DNA of 64,000 nucleotides from Scatosoma sp045650185 (lineage in GTDB: Bacteria; Bacillota; Clostridia; Christensenellales; Borkfalkiaceae), in the NCBI GenBank assembly GCA_045650185.1, contig JAZRQY010000006.1:1-64000 (forward strand). The letters run 5' to 3'. A program made the position numbers and the translations under genes. Position 1 is the first letter of the stretch. Each line of letters opens with the position of its first letter. A model generated the notes under the pieces. That model was not told the origin of the DNA. It made no database searches and worked only from the letters and a program-made list of their open reading frames with translations. Of the stretch, positions 23,881-33,340 are shown piece by piece.

Positions 23881-24939
23881 CTATTCGTTTTTTGAACAGA
23901 TTTCTTCGTTTAGATAGATTTTTTTCGCTCTTAGCGACATACGGCAAAGCACCTCGTACACCGAGCCACCACGCTCTTTCGCCACCGCCGCCGCATCCGA
24001 AAATAGACACACTTTTTTGCCCAGCCGATACACTTTTTCCGCAAGGCACACGTCCATACAGATTGCGCCTTGTATGGGGGGCAATAGGCCGCTATCCTTT
24101 GCAGATACGCCAAGCCCCTCGGCATACCCACAGCGCAGTACGGACAAGCGCTTTTTTACAAGGTCTTTTCGTTCCTTTCCATACCCTGCGCCACCGAACG
24201 CAACCCGACGGGTCGCAACGCAATTTGCATACGCGCGCATCGCAGGTTGCAGGGCAAACGGACAATCCCCCTCAGGGAAATATCCGTACAATCCGAGCCC
24301 AATCCTGACGCCGTCAAACAGGTACTTACTACCTATCGTCGCCCCGAAGGTAGAGGCAAGGTGCGCACGCGCCAAAGGGAAATACCTTCGACAGATTTTT
24401 ACGCCTTGTAAAAAGCGTAGTCTTTGCTCTTCACACAGCGACAAGTCGTGGGAATAGAGATGAGAATACACCCCCAGAACGCAGATCCGCCCCGACCTTT
24501 TCAGCAGAGCGCATACCCTGCCCAAGGTCGAACCATACGTACCGTAGCGGTTCATACCCGTATTCACCTTAATCTGCACGTTAACCTGCAAGCGGTACTT
24601 TTCCGCCGCGCAGACAATCTGCTTTGCAGAGCGCAAATCGGTCGCCGTCAGGGTAAAGCCACCCCTTGCGGCAATCACCACTTCCTCGTCGGAGGTGGGA
24701 GGCGTAAAAACGAGTATTTCCTTACCGCCTGCGGCTTGACGAATGGACAAGCCCTCGCCTACTAAAGCCACGGCAAACCCGTCCGCAATCGGTTGCAGAG
24801 CGCTCACCACCGCCACACTTCCGTGGCCGTAAGCATCCGCCTTCACCACCGCATACAAAAATCGGTCGGTATAGCGCTTAAAGGCAAGCGCATTCTCCCG
24901 TATCTTTTGTAAATGGATTTCTAAAATCGTTTCCTGCAT
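23881..24939 (-). CDS. alr: Alanine racemase
   Basis: PLP enzyme making D-alanine for peptidoglycan. 352 residues with the PLP-lysine motif AVVKADAYGHG (30-40, Lys33), VNTGMNRYG (about 122-130), and C-terminal barrel domain. Cysteine-rich compared with usual members (for example CALLKRSGRICVLG), but core motifs are intact. It lies between the zinc-ribbon gene and an unknown membrane protein. Confidence 0.93.
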   Translation of the reverse strand: MQETILEIHLQKIRENALAFKRYTDRFLYAVVKADAYGHGSVAVVSALQPIADGFAVALVGEGLSIRQAAGGKEILVFTPPTSDEEVVIAARGGFTLTATDLRSAKQIVCAAEKYRLQVNVQIKVNTGMNRYGTYGSTLGRVCALLKRSGRICVLGVYSHLYSHDLSLCEEQRLRFLQGVKICRRYFPLARAHLASTFGATIGSKYLFDGVRIGLGLYGYFPEGDCPFALQPAMRAYANCVATRRVAFGGAGYGKERKDLVKKRLSVLRCGYAEGLGVSAKDSGLLPPIQGAICMDVCLAEKVYRLGKKVCLFSDAAAVAKERGGSVYEVLCRMSLRAKKIYLNEEICSKNE

Positions 24940-24965
24940 ACCACATTGTATGCAAGGGCGTTCGT

Positions 24966-25661
24966 TTATTTGTACAAAATACGATGGCAGTGATCACACT
25001 CAATCGTTGCGCCGCCTTCCAGTTTATTTTGTGCGGCAAGGGGAGGCTCCATACTACAGCACGAGCATCTGCCCGAATACAGCTGAGAATAGACGGGGAA
25101 GATTTTTTCCTTGCGCTTGGTTTTGTAGACGGTCAAAGTGTCGCCGTCAATCCCTGCGGAAGCCTTCTTCAGTTCCGCTTCAATCGCCGCCTTCTCTCCT
25201 TCTTTCGATTCTTTCAGAGCGTTATATTCCTCTTTCGCCGCCTTAAATTCAGCCTGCTTGGAGATAACCTCTGCCTTCAGCTCTCTGTATTCCTTGTCCG
25301 TCGCCTTTACCGCATCTTCCAAAGCGGCAATATCCGCCTTCAGCTTTTTCATACGGTCAAGGTGCATCATCGCCTTTTTCTTGTAGAAAGATACGTCTGC
25401 GCCGCCGTTTTCCACCAGCTCTTCCATGTGGTCAAATTCCACCAAAGCCGCCTCGGTAACTGCGTACTTTCCTTCCAAAGCGGTCAGCTCTGCCTTCAGC
25501 GATTCCGCTTTCGCATCCAGAGCGTCCAACTTCTCCGAAGCTGCTTCCATGTACTTTTTCAGCTTTGCGTACTTCTTTCTTTCCGCGCTGCCTGCAAGTT
25601 CACGTTCCAGCTGGTACAGCTTTCTGTCAATTTCCTGATAGTTCAAAATAGCCTTCAACAT
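24966..25661 (-). CDS. Coiled-coil C4-type zinc-ribbon protein (COG1579-like)
   Basis: 231 residues from the ATG at 25661 (AAGGAG upstream). Residues about 5-180 form one long Lys/Glu/Ala-rich coiled coil. The C terminus is a zinc ribbon with paired cysteines, RCSCCSMEPP (about 197-206) and IECDHCHRILY (about 220-230). Proteins like this commonly follow nif3-like genes, as here (11 bp after nif3). Their role is undefined; nucleic-acid or protein binding is assumed. Confidence 0.85.
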   Translation of the reverse strand: MLKAILNYQEIDRKLYQLERELAGSAERKKYAKLKKYMEAASEKLDALDAKAESLKAELTALEGKYAVTEAALVEFDHMEELVENGGADVSFYKKKAMMHLDRMKKLKADIAALEDAVKATDKEYRELKAEVISKQAEFKAAKEEYNALKESKEGEKAAIEAELKKASAGIDGDTLTVYKTKRKEKIFPVYSQLYSGRCSCCSMEPPLAAQNKLEGGATIECDHCHRILYK

Positions 25662-25672
25662 ACTATACTCCT

Positions 25673-26488
25673 TCAAAGCAATCCGTCTTCCCGATGCAAT
25701 ACGCAGGGAAGAGAAATGCTTTTACACATTTTTTCATAATATTTTTCAAACCCATATTCTTCGGACGCATAATGCGACAACTCGAATACGGCAACGCCCG
25801 CCTCGTGGCAAGCCAAAATCAAATGGTGTTTCCAATCGGAAGAAATCATCCCGTCCACACCGCAAGAGAGCGCAAACGCCACCGATGCATCGTCCACGCC
25901 CGCGCCACAAAAGCTTGCAACCTTGCGAATGATACGCCCCTCGTCGCCCACCAAACGAACTTTGGTAGAGAAGGTCTTTCCAAGGTTTTCTTTCAACCCC
26001 TTTGCGGAAATTTCCTCTATTTCGTACACACTTCCGTAGCCGCCCGACGACAAGCTGTGCTGTCTTGCCAAGTTTTCACGCGCCTTCGCCACCTTCTTTC
26101 CATCCAAAGCCGAAAGGTATACGCCGTCGGCAAGGCAATCGTCAATGCCGCCCTCCGCGCAATCGAGATTGAGGTGCATTGAAATCACCGAAATCCCTGC
26201 CTGAATACAAGCAATCAATCTGCCACCCAAAGGCGTCCCCAAGCGAACGTCCCCAATCTTTCCATAGATGACGGGGTGATGGCTGACGATGAGATTTGCG
26301 CCCACCGCCTTCGCTTTTTCGATGGCGGATTTGGTCAAATCCAGCGTAAACAATACGCCCTGAATTTCGCCGCCGCAATCGACCAGCACACCGCTGTTAT
26401 CGTACGCCCCAAAGTTGCGACAATATTCGTCGCTGAGCGCCTTGGGCGCGACATCGTCTAATATTTTATAAATTTCTGAAACGGTCAT
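25673..26488 (-). CDS. Nif3-like dinuclear metal center protein (YqfO type)
   Basis: 271 residues. Metal-site motifs: DNSGVLVDCG (30-39), IVSHHPVIYG (about 68-77), HLNLDCAEGG (about 105-114) and the C-terminal SDWKHH (about 219-224). The function is uncertain; it is often labelled GTP cyclohydrolase 1 type 2. Follows trmK with an overlapping start (ATGA), as in many Firmicutes. Confidence 0.92.
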   Translation of the reverse strand: MTVSEIYKILDDVAPKALSDEYCRNFGAYDNSGVLVDCGGEIQGVLFTLDLTKSAIEKAKAVGANLIVSHHPVIYGKIGDVRLGTPLGGRLIACIQAGISVISMHLNLDCAEGGIDDCLADGVYLSALDGKKVAKARENLARQHSLSSGGYGSVYEIEEISAKGLKENLGKTFSTKVRLVGDEGRIIRKVASFCGAGVDDASVAFALSCGVDGMISSDWKHHLILACHEAGVAVFELSHYASEEYGFEKYYEKMCKSISLPCVLHREDGLL

Positions 26489-27156
26489 TTTCGTATCGCC
26501 TCTTGCAGCCTTGCCTTTCGCCTCAACAGCTCCGCGCGGCTCTCCTCTTGTAAATTACTCTGTAAATATTGCTCAATATCACGCAATTGCTTTTCCACCC
26601 GTCCAACGAATGCCGAGGGAAGGGTTTCCAAATTCTCTTTCCCGAACTCGATTTCCATTTCCGTATACGTCTGCTTTGCCTCGCCGTCCGCAAGCCGTCT
26701 TCCGCAGATTACGTCGTAATATTTGCCGTCCTGAAAGGTGAAATCCCTCGTGATATACGCGCCGTTCTCAATCAGCCACCGCCGCAGCTTATCGGCGTTC
26801 AACATAGGCTGAAAGACAAAGCTCTTGGGCAAAAAGCCGTGCTTTTCGTCCGTCAAAATGGACAAAATCTCGCTGCCGCCCATACCTGCAATCAACACCT
26901 CGTCCACGGTGGAGGGCACGCCGTAAAAGCCGTCACCCAAGACCGCCGTCGCCCTGCCGTCTTCCACGAAGGAAGCAAGCAAGCTCTCTGCCTTTTGCAA
27001 GCTACCCTTGCTGACGTCGGAAAAGATTGCCTTCTTGCACAGCTCGTTTTCCAGCATGTATTGCGTGCAATAGCCGTGGTCGCAACCCACGTCGGCAAAC
27101 ACCTTGGCAGGCGCAAGCAGTCCACACAACGTCTGTATCCGTTTGCTCACCGACAT
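26485..27156 (-). CDS. trmK: tRNA (adenine22-N1)-methyltransferase TrmK
   Basis: 223 residues. SAM site FADVGCDHGYCTQYM (about 20-34), then DGFYGV, EVLIAGMGG (about 86-94), with the C-terminal coiled region of the TrmK family. The start at 27156 overlaps the rpoD stop by one base (TGATG); a TTG one codon earlier is less likely. Typical rpoD-trmK-nif3 order. Confidence 0.93.
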   Translation of the reverse strand: MSVSKRIQTLCGLLAPAKVFADVGCDHGYCTQYMLENELCKKAIFSDVSKGSLQKAESLLASFVEDGRATAVLGDGFYGVPSTVDEVLIAGMGGSEILSILTDEKHGFLPKSFVFQPMLNADKLRRWLIENGAYITRDFTFQDGKYYDVICGRRLADGEAKQTYTEMEIEFGKENLETLPSAFVGRVEKQLRDIEQYLQSNLQEESRAELLRRKARLQEAIRK

Positions 27157-28211
27157 CAATACAAGAAGTCCTTCAGTTTTTTACTTCTGGACGGATGACG
27201 AAGCTTTCTCAAAGCCTTCGCCTCAATCTGACGGATACGCTCACGGGTGACGTTGAATTCCTTGCCCACCTCTTCCAAAGTACGGGGCTTGCCGTCGTCA
27301 ATACCATAGCGCAAGCGAAGTACCTTTTCTTCACGAGGCGTCAGGGTATCGAGTACGCCAAGCAACTGTTCCTTCAACATCGTGAAGGTCACGGAATCGC
27401 TGGGGGTTAAAGTCTTTTCGTCCTCGATAAAGTCCCCCAAATGGCTATCCTCTTCCTCACCGATAGGGGTTTCCAAGGATACGGGGTCCTGCGCAATCCT
27501 TTGGATTTCGCAAACACGCTCTTCACTCACGCCCATTTTTTCTGCGATTTCCGCAGGGGTAGGCTCTCTGCCCAGTTCCTGCAACAGCACGCGCTGCACT
27601 CTCGTCAGTTTGTTGATGGTTTCCACCATATGCACGGGAATACGAATCGTTCTTGCCTGATCTGCAATCGCACGGGTAATCGCCTGACGAATCCACCACG
27701 TTGCGTAGGTAGAGAACTTAAAGCCACGCTGATAATCGAATTTTTCCACCGCTTTCATAAGACCAAGGTTGCCCTCTTGAATCAAGTCCAAGAACAGCAT
27801 ACCACGACCAACGAAACGCTTTGCAATGGAAACGACCAAACGCAAGTTTGCCTCGGAAAGGCGTTTTTTCGCCGCCTCATCCCCTTCCTGCATACGTCTT
27901 GCCAAATCCACCTCTTCGTCCGCGGAAAGCAGAGGCACGTGCCCGATATCCTTCAAGTACAGCTTGACGGGGTCATCCAAGCCGATATCCGAGAGTGCCT
28001 GTTCAAACAGCTCCTTATCTCTCGCATCCTCGTCGATGATTTGAATCCCGTTTTCCGCCAGAGATTTGTAGATGAAATCAATCTGGTTGGGGTTGGTGTC
28101 GTACTTTTCCATAATGTCGCAGAGCGCATTCGTAGAAATGCACCCCTTCATTCTGTAATTCGCCACGATCCCGCCTAAGACGTCGTTTAATTTTTGTTCG
28201 GAAATAGCCAC
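27156..28211 (-). CDS. rpoD: Primary sigma factor RpoD/SigA
   Basis: 351 residues, the compact Firmicutes form with a reduced region 1. GTG start at 28211 after GGAGGAG. Region 2 with DLIQEGNLGLMKAVEKFD and YATWWIRQAI (about 140-190), region 3 with LGREPTPAEIAEKMGVSE (about 213-230), and region 4 with LRYGID and VTRERIRQIEAKALRKL (about 300-340). The -10/-35 motifs found throughout the window fit its specificity. Confidence 0.98.
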   Translation of the reverse strand: MAISEQKLNDVLGGIVANYRMKGCISTNALCDIMEKYDTNPNQIDFIYKSLAENGIQIIDEDARDKELFEQALSDIGLDDPVKLYLKDIGHVPLLSADEEVDLARRMQEGDEAAKKRLSEANLRLVVSIAKRFVGRGMLFLDLIQEGNLGLMKAVEKFDYQRGFKFSTYATWWIRQAITRAIADQARTIRIPVHMVETINKLTRVQRVLLQELGREPTPAEIAEKMGVSEERVCEIQRIAQDPVSLETPIGEEEDSHLGDFIEDEKTLTPSDSVTFTMLKEQLLGVLDTLTPREEKVLRLRYGIDDGKPRTLEEVGKEFNVTRERIRQIEAKALRKLRHPSRSKKLKDFLY

Positions 28212-28255
28212 TATTTTCTCCTCCGTTTATTCTTTTTCTCTTTGGTTTGTTAAGG

Positions 28256-30049
28256 TTATCTGCGCTTTTTTTGACGGCGCAGGGCGTCTTGCAAACTGCT
28301 CAATATCTCAACCCGACGGGACTGTTCGTCCGTCTTCGCAAGTTCCTCTTGCAACAGAGCGATTTCTCGGTCGATGCTTTCCCTTTCCAAGGTCGCCACG
28401 CTGTCCATAAAGAACCGCTTTGCCACGTCGCCTGCCAGCTTGTCCTCGTAGTTTAAATCGAGGATTTCACTGAACGCAGGACAGTTCTCGTCGAAGATTT
28501 CAAACAGCTCCGCAGGTCGTATACGAGCCCCCTCCGACTCACAGACGGTGATATACGCCGCAATCCTTGCGTGGACGGAATTTTCAAAGTGCAGTTTTTC
28601 AATGGATACTTCCTTAGCATACTCTGCCCCGAAAAGCTTTGCCGCCAAGATGAACCGTTCTGCCTTTTCCGTCTTATCCGAGCCCCTTGCCACCTCTGCA
28701 ATCTTGACGTTCGCACCCACCGTATCGGTGGTGTCCGTCTTGGCTTCCTTGCGAAGGTTCTCAAGGTCACGCTCTAACGATTGATAGGTCAAGCCCGTCT
28801 TATCACGAAGTTTTTTCAGTAGTTCCTCACGCACGGCAGAGCTGTCCGTTTCCGATACGATCTGCAACGCCTCTTTGACGAAAGCGCGCTTACCGTCCGT
28901 ACGCGACAGGTCGTATTTGCGTTCAATCGCGTGCAATTTATAATCGACCAAGGGCATCGCCGCATCCAAACATTTTTGGTACGCCTCTTTCCCCTGCTTT
29001 GCCACGTCGTCGGGATCTAAGCCATCAGGCATCGGCACGACCAATACCTTCAAATGCTCGCCATCCAAAATCTCCAACCCACGAAGGTCCGCCTTCTGAC
29101 CTGCAAAGTCGCCGTCGTAGCTGATGTACACGTTCTCCGTATACCGTTTGATGAGGCGCGCCTGCTCCTTCGTCAGCGACGTACCCATGGACGCCACGAC
29201 GTTTTTGAACCCGGCTTGGTATAGGGAAATCGTATCCATATACCCCTCAACAATGATCACGTTGCTGATCGGCTGTTCACGTTTCAGCTTTTTCAAAAGG
29301 TTGATATTATACAGGGTGTTGCGCTTATTGAACAGCATCGTTTCCTTGGTGTTCTTGTATTTCGCAAAATCCGTCTTTCCCAAGAATCTGCCGCCAAAGC
29401 CGATGACCTCGTCCATGTTGTTGATAATCGGGAATATGAGGCGTTCTGCCTGCGCGTCTATCAACCTGCCGTTCTTGCCTTCAATCAACACACCGCTATC
29501 CAAGATATCCTCTTTATGGTAGCCCTTGCCTGCCAAATATTCCGCAAGCTCGCGATAATCCAGCGAAGCCCCGATTCCGAATTGCTTGACCGTAGAGGGC
29601 AACATCTTTCTATCCGCAATGTATTGCAGATGAGCGTCCGCTCTCTCGTCACCGCTGAACAAGTTCGCGCGATAGAACCTCGCCGTGTCCAGCAAAATCG
29701 CCGCCATCGCATCCCGCTTTTTCTTCTTGCGGATGGATTCCTCGGTGTCGAGATTGCTTTCGGGCACTTCCATTTTCGCGCGCGCCGCCAAGATACGAAC
29801 AGCGCCCATAAAGTCGGTGCTTTCGATTTCCTTGACAAACTTTACGACGTCGCCCGATTCACCGCAACCAAAACAATGATAAAACTGCTCTGATTGATTG
29901 ACGGCAAAGGAAGGCGTACGCTCGTGATGGAAGGGACAGCAAGCCCAATGGTTGCCGCCTTTTCTATCGAGCGCCACGTAACTGCCGATAACGTCTACGA
30001 TATCATTTTTCGCTTTTAGCTCCTGCATGAAGCGATCAAAATCTGCCAT
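28256..30049 (-). CDS. dnaG: DNA primase
   Basis: 597 residues: CHC2 zinc finger with CCPFHHERTPSF (37-48) and CFGCG (59-63), TOPRIM catalytic core with VIIVEGYMD (about 264-272) and SYDGDFAGQKA (about 313-323), and a C-terminal helicase-binding region. Upstream of rpoD by 44 bp and downstream of dgt by 13 bp, the macromolecular synthesis arrangement. Confidence 0.98.
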   Translation of the reverse strand: MADFDRFMQELKAKNDIVDVIGSYVALDRKGGNHWACCPFHHERTPSFAVNQSEQFYHCFGCGESGDVVKFVKEIESTDFMGAVRILAARAKMEVPESNLDTEESIRKKKKRDAMAAILLDTARFYRANLFSGDERADAHLQYIADRKMLPSTVKQFGIGASLDYRELAEYLAGKGYHKEDILDSGVLIEGKNGRLIDAQAERLIFPIINNMDEVIGFGGRFLGKTDFAKYKNTKETMLFNKRNTLYNINLLKKLKREQPISNVIIVEGYMDTISLYQAGFKNVVASMGTSLTKEQARLIKRYTENVYISYDGDFAGQKADLRGLEILDGEHLKVLVVPMPDGLDPDDVAKQGKEAYQKCLDAAMPLVDYKLHAIERKYDLSRTDGKRAFVKEALQIVSETDSSAVREELLKKLRDKTGLTYQSLERDLENLRKEAKTDTTDTVGANVKIAEVARGSDKTEKAERFILAAKLFGAEYAKEVSIEKLHFENSVHARIAAYITVCESEGARIRPAELFEIFDENCPAFSEILDLNYEDKLAGDVAKRFFMDSVATLERESIDREIALLQEELAKTDEQSRRVEILSSLQDALRRQKKRR

Positions 30050-30062
30050 TCTTTCCTCCGTT

Positions 30063-31079
30063 TTATTCCTTACCTAACGAAAAAGTCGTTGGGATAAAAA
30101 TGCTTTCAAATACGGTGATTGCGTACTGATCGGTCATTCCCGAGATATAGTCGCACACCGCGCGCTCCGTTCCCCACGTTTCCAGTAGAGCCTTGTACGG
30201 CGTAGGGAGCTTGTCCGTGTTTTTCATAAAGTAGGTGAATAGCTCCGTCAGCATCCGTTCTGCGCGATCCAAAATCACCTTGTTGGTCAGGTTATACACC
30301 CGTTCAAACATGAACGCGCGCAGCTCTTGAATCGAGCTTTCCACCTCTTTCGACATCGCAATCACGGGCTTTCCACACGAATTTTCGTAGATGTCCGCAA
30401 TCGCCGTATGGATACGCTGCTTCGTTCCTTGCCCCAGCACGCTGATCGGACGGGCAGGCAGGTCCTCGTTTTTCAAAATCCCTGCGCGAATGGCATCCTC
30501 TATGTCGTGATTAATATAGGCGATACGGTCTGCAATCGATACGATTTTCCCCTCTAAGGTTTTAGGGTTACCGCTGCTCTTATGTTCCAAAATTCCGTCG
30601 CGCACTTCGTAGGTTAAGTTCAAGCCTCTGCCGCCCTTTTCCAAGACGTCCACGACACGCAAGGATTGCTCGTTGTGCCAAAAACCAGCCTCCGCCAGCT
30701 TGTTCAGCACCTTTTCCCCCACGTGCCCAAACGGCGTATGCCCCAAGTCGTGCCCAAGCGCAATCGCCTCCGCCAAGTCCTCGTTGAGTCGCAACGAACG
30801 GGCAATCGAACGAGAGATTTGCGAAACGTCCAAAGTATGGGTCATACGGGTGATGTAGTGATCCCCTTCGGGCGCAAAGAACACCTGCGTTTTGTTTTTC
30901 AATCGCTTGAAGGAGTTGCTGTAAATAATGCGATCCCGATCCCGTTGAAAGGCGGTTCTAAAATCGCATTGCTCTTCCTCACGCGCTCTGCCGCGCGTGA
31001 ATTGCGCGCGCGTAGCATAAGGCGCAAGAAGGGCGTCTTCCGTCTGCCAAATCTGTTCTCTTACCGTCATTTTTTCCAT
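30063..31079 (-). CDS. dgt: Deoxyguanosinetriphosphate triphosphohydrolase-like protein
   Basis: HD-domain enzyme that cleaves dNTPs to nucleoside and triphosphate. 338 residues with HTLDVSQISRSIA (about 81-93), the metal HD pair in GHDLGHTPFGHVGE (about 108-121), and RIAYINHDIEDA (about 182-193). First gene of the dgt-dnaG-rpoD run, with a promoter and an inverted repeat 40-70 bp upstream. Confidence 0.93.
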   Translation of the reverse strand: MEKMTVREQIWQTEDALLAPYATRAQFTRGRAREEEQCDFRTAFQRDRDRIIYSNSFKRLKNKTQVFFAPEGDHYITRMTHTLDVSQISRSIARSLRLNEDLAEAIALGHDLGHTPFGHVGEKVLNKLAEAGFWHNEQSLRVVDVLEKGGRGLNLTYEVRDGILEHKSSGNPKTLEGKIVSIADRIAYINHDIEDAIRAGILKNEDLPARPISVLGQGTKQRIHTAIADIYENSCGKPVIAMSKEVESSIQELRAFMFERVYNLTNKVILDRAERMLTELFTYFMKNTDKLPTPYKALLETWGTERAVCDYISGMTDQYAITVFESIFIPTTFSLGKE

Positions 31080-31117
31080 CTTCTCTCTCCGTCCGACGAT
31101 TTCGTTGCATTTTTCCG

Positions 31118-31149
31118 CTTATAATGTTATTCGACGCAAAATCGTCAAA
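31118..31149 (-). promoter_or_regulatory. Possible dgt promoter overlapping an inverted repeat
   Basis: Minus strand TTGACG (31143-31148) followed 17-19 bp on by ATTATAAG (about 31118-31125), a plausible sigma-A site with an imperfect -10. The -35 box is one arm of TTCGACG-CAAAAT-CGTCAAA (31130-31149, one mismatch), which could be an operator or just the promoter's own symmetry. Confidence 0.5.
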
Positions 31150-31195
31150 TCCTTTTTTCTTTAGAAAAAAAAAGAGAAATTTTTTTATTTTTTGC

Positions 31196-31234
31196 AAAAA
31201 AAATTGACAAGCCAACACTCGCTTGTCAATTTTT
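31196..31234 (-). terminator. Strong intrinsic terminator after the DegV-family gene
   Basis: Minus strand: AAAAATTGACAAGC, loop of 8, GCTTGTCAATTTTTTTT. A 12-bp or longer stem with a run of eight T, starting three bases after the stop of the upstream gene. It separates the DegV unit from the dgt operon. Confidence 0.9.
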
Positions 31235-31236
31235 GG

Positions 31237-32112
31237 TTATCTTTTTCGTGATTTGAAGAACAGAGCCACCGTTCCACAGCCTGCGTGACTGCCGATAACG
31301 GGCCCGATATAGTGAATGAATACAGGGTTTTCAGGGTAGCATTTTTGCAACGATTCCTGCACGAATTTTGCATCCTCAATGCAGTCGGCATGGCTGATAT
31401 AGATAGGGTCGCTTGCCCCAAGCTCCGCCATCTCCTGCATATTCTGCACCAGCTTCCGAAGCGACTTTTGCCGTCCCATTACCTTGCCCGTCGTGGTCAG
31501 TTTTCCCTCGTCTGAAACGTGCAATATCGGCTTTACGTTCAGCATCGTACCCACGATTGCCGTCGCAGACGAAACCCTGCCCCCACGCTTCAAATGAAAG
31601 AGGTCGTTTACGGTAAATTGATGGTTGATGGAAAGCTTCAGCCCCTCCGCATATTCGTACGCTTCTTCAATCGTTGCGCCGCTTTCCGCTTTTTCAACGA
31701 CGTAGTTGACAAGCAAGCCTTGCCCAAGCGAGGCGCACAGGGAATCCACCACGAAGATTTTACGCTTTGGATACTCTTTTGATAACGCTTTTTGCGCCAC
31801 GAAATAGCTGTCTGCCGTGCCTGAAAGCCCCGAAGAAAAGGCAATCACCAACACGTCCAAGCCCCTTTCCAGCGCGCCACGCATACGCGCCTCGGCGACT
31901 TCCGGCGTGATTTGATAGGTGGTCGGCTTTGCGCCTGCGCGCAAACGCTCGTAAAACGCCTGCAAGCCGATGTCCTGCCCGTTCTCCCCAAAATACTCCA
32001 CGCCGTCCATAACAAAGCCAAGCTTTACGCATTCCACGTTATGCTCCGCAAAGTATTCCTGCGGCAAATCACAGCCAGAGTCGGTAATAATTTGAAACCT
32101 TCTTTTTTGCAT
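31237..32112 (-). CDS. DegV family fatty-acid-binding protein
   Basis: 291 residues from the ATG at 32112 (GGGGG upstream). DegV signature ITDSGCDLP (about 7-15), TYQITP (about 63-68), FSSGLSGT (about 92-99), and the C-terminal GPVIGSHAGCGTVALFF (about 273-289). In Firmicutes such proteins bind fatty acids for the Fak kinase; no fakA is nearby, so the partner is elsewhere. It follows the glycosyltransferase by 14 bp and ends at a strong terminator. Confidence 0.92.
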   Translation of the reverse strand: MQKRRFQIITDSGCDLPQEYFAEHNVECVKLGFVMDGVEYFGENGQDIGLQAFYERLRAGAKPTTYQITPEVAEARMRGALERGLDVLVIAFSSGLSGTADSYFVAQKALSKEYPKRKIFVVDSLCASLGQGLLVNYVVEKAESGATIEEAYEYAEGLKLSINHQFTVNDLFHLKRGGRVSSATAIVGTMLNVKPILHVSDEGKLTTTGKVMGRQKSLRKLVQNMQEMAELGASDPIYISHADCIEDAKFVQESLQKCYPENPVFIHYIGPVIGSHAGCGTVALFFKSRKR

Positions 32113-32126
32113 AATCTGCACCCCCT

Positions 32127-33152
32127 TTACTTTCCTGCAACGGTGCGCAGGTAGTTATCCGCACGCTCCGCTTCCACTTCCGCCAGCTGCAAAAGAGCAA
32201 CGCCGCCATCCTCGTCCCTCTTTGCCATTTCGGGCGTAAACGCCTTTTTTTGCGCCAAAATTTCCGTATAAAATACGCTCTTTTTTGCGTATTCCCAGAA
32301 ATGTTCTTCGTAAGGAATGCCGTCGTAATGCCACGGCTTTTGCGCTAAGTTGTAGTGTATGAGTTTTGCCGGCTCTGCACCTGCCTCCGCCTGCGGCATT
32401 CTGTTCCAAGCCTCCGAGAAATAATGCACCCTGCCCTTGCAAAGCACGTTCAGGCAATCCTGATCGGGCGCAACACGGAAACAATGCTTCTTCAGCGTTT
32501 GACAAAACGCCTCGTAAAAGTTCGCCCCCCGCATCTTCTCTAAGTTCATTACGATCACACCGGAGTTGAAATACTTCTCGCCGTCCACCCCAAGCGCTTC
32601 CTTCGTATACTTTTTAAAGACGGGCACGCCCTGCACCACTCCGTCGGCAACCGCGCCGATGAGGTTGTTGCCAAGATTAGCGCGGTACAGCTCGCTAACG
32701 TCCGAAAGCGCAACGGTGTCGCAATCGAGGTAAACCGCCTTTTTGTATTGCGGGAACATCGCAACGATAAACAAGCGATAATAAATCGCAGGGGTGTAAT
32801 AATCACGCAAGCGGAAAAATCCGCTCAACCCTGCAAGCTGTTCTTCCACGTTGACAAAGCGAATACGGAAATCGGAATGGGAATGGCGCATAATTTTTTC
32901 CGCGCGCTCACCGTTGATACCCGAATGTAAGACGTAAACGCTGTACTGAAACCGCTTATTCGCGTGCTCCGCAACCGAGCTGATTGCCACGTCTAAAAAG
33001 GGCAAATACTTATCGTCCGTCGCAAAAAAGATAGGGATTTCCGTCTTCTTTTGCAACTTTTCCTCGCTCGTCTTAATTTTTCGCGCCCCCCTTACATTCC
33101 ACAATTCCTCTTGCAGATGGTTGGTCGCGCCGCCGTATGATATACTTTTCAT
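32127..33152 (-). CDS. Family 8 glycosyltransferase
   Basis: 341 residues. GT8 features: FFATDDKYLPFLDVAISS (about 42-59), the DxD metal site YLDCDTVAL (about 144-152), YFNSGVIVMNL (about 196-206), QDCLNVL (about 232-238) and IHYN (about 274-277) near the end. GT-A fold, retaining, cytoplasmic; likely adds a hexose to a surface glycan or lipid. The first 35 residues are basic and lack a signal peptide. It follows a 386-bp gap with its own promoter. Confidence 0.9.
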   Translation of the reverse strand: MKSISYGGATNHLQEELWNVRGARKIKTSEEKLQKKTEIPIFFATDDKYLPFLDVAISSVAEHANKRFQYSVYVLHSGINGERAEKIMRHSHSDFRIRFVNVEEQLAGLSGFFRLRDYYTPAIYYRLFIVAMFPQYKKAVYLDCDTVALSDVSELYRANLGNNLIGAVADGVVQGVPVFKKYTKEALGVDGEKYFNSGVIVMNLEKMRGANFYEAFCQTLKKHCFRVAPDQDCLNVLCKGRVHYFSEAWNRMPQAEAGAEPAKLIHYNLAQKPWHYDGIPYEEHFWEYAKKSVFYTEILAQKKAFTPEMAKRDEDGGVALLQLAEVEAERADNYLRTVAGK

Positions 33153-33271
33153 GATTTTTCCTCGTCTTTGAATTTCCCGTTTTGGGAGTAAAATGCAAAG
33201 GAGCCTTTTTGCCTCAAGCGCCTTACCGTCTGCGCCTTAGTCAAACCAGCTCACGTTGCCTCGACGATTAT

Positions 33272-33300
33272 ATTCTATCCGTTTACGAGCAAAATCACAA
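33272..33300 (-). promoter_or_regulatory. Promoter of the glycosyltransferase-degV unit
   Basis: Minus strand: TTGTGA (33295-33300), 17 bp, TAGAAT (33272-33277), with a second TATAAT-like overlap just after. The leader would be about 115 bases long. Confidence 0.55.
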
Positions 33301-33340
33301 CCTACTGCTTGCCCTTTTTCCTCTACTACTCTTTGCGATA

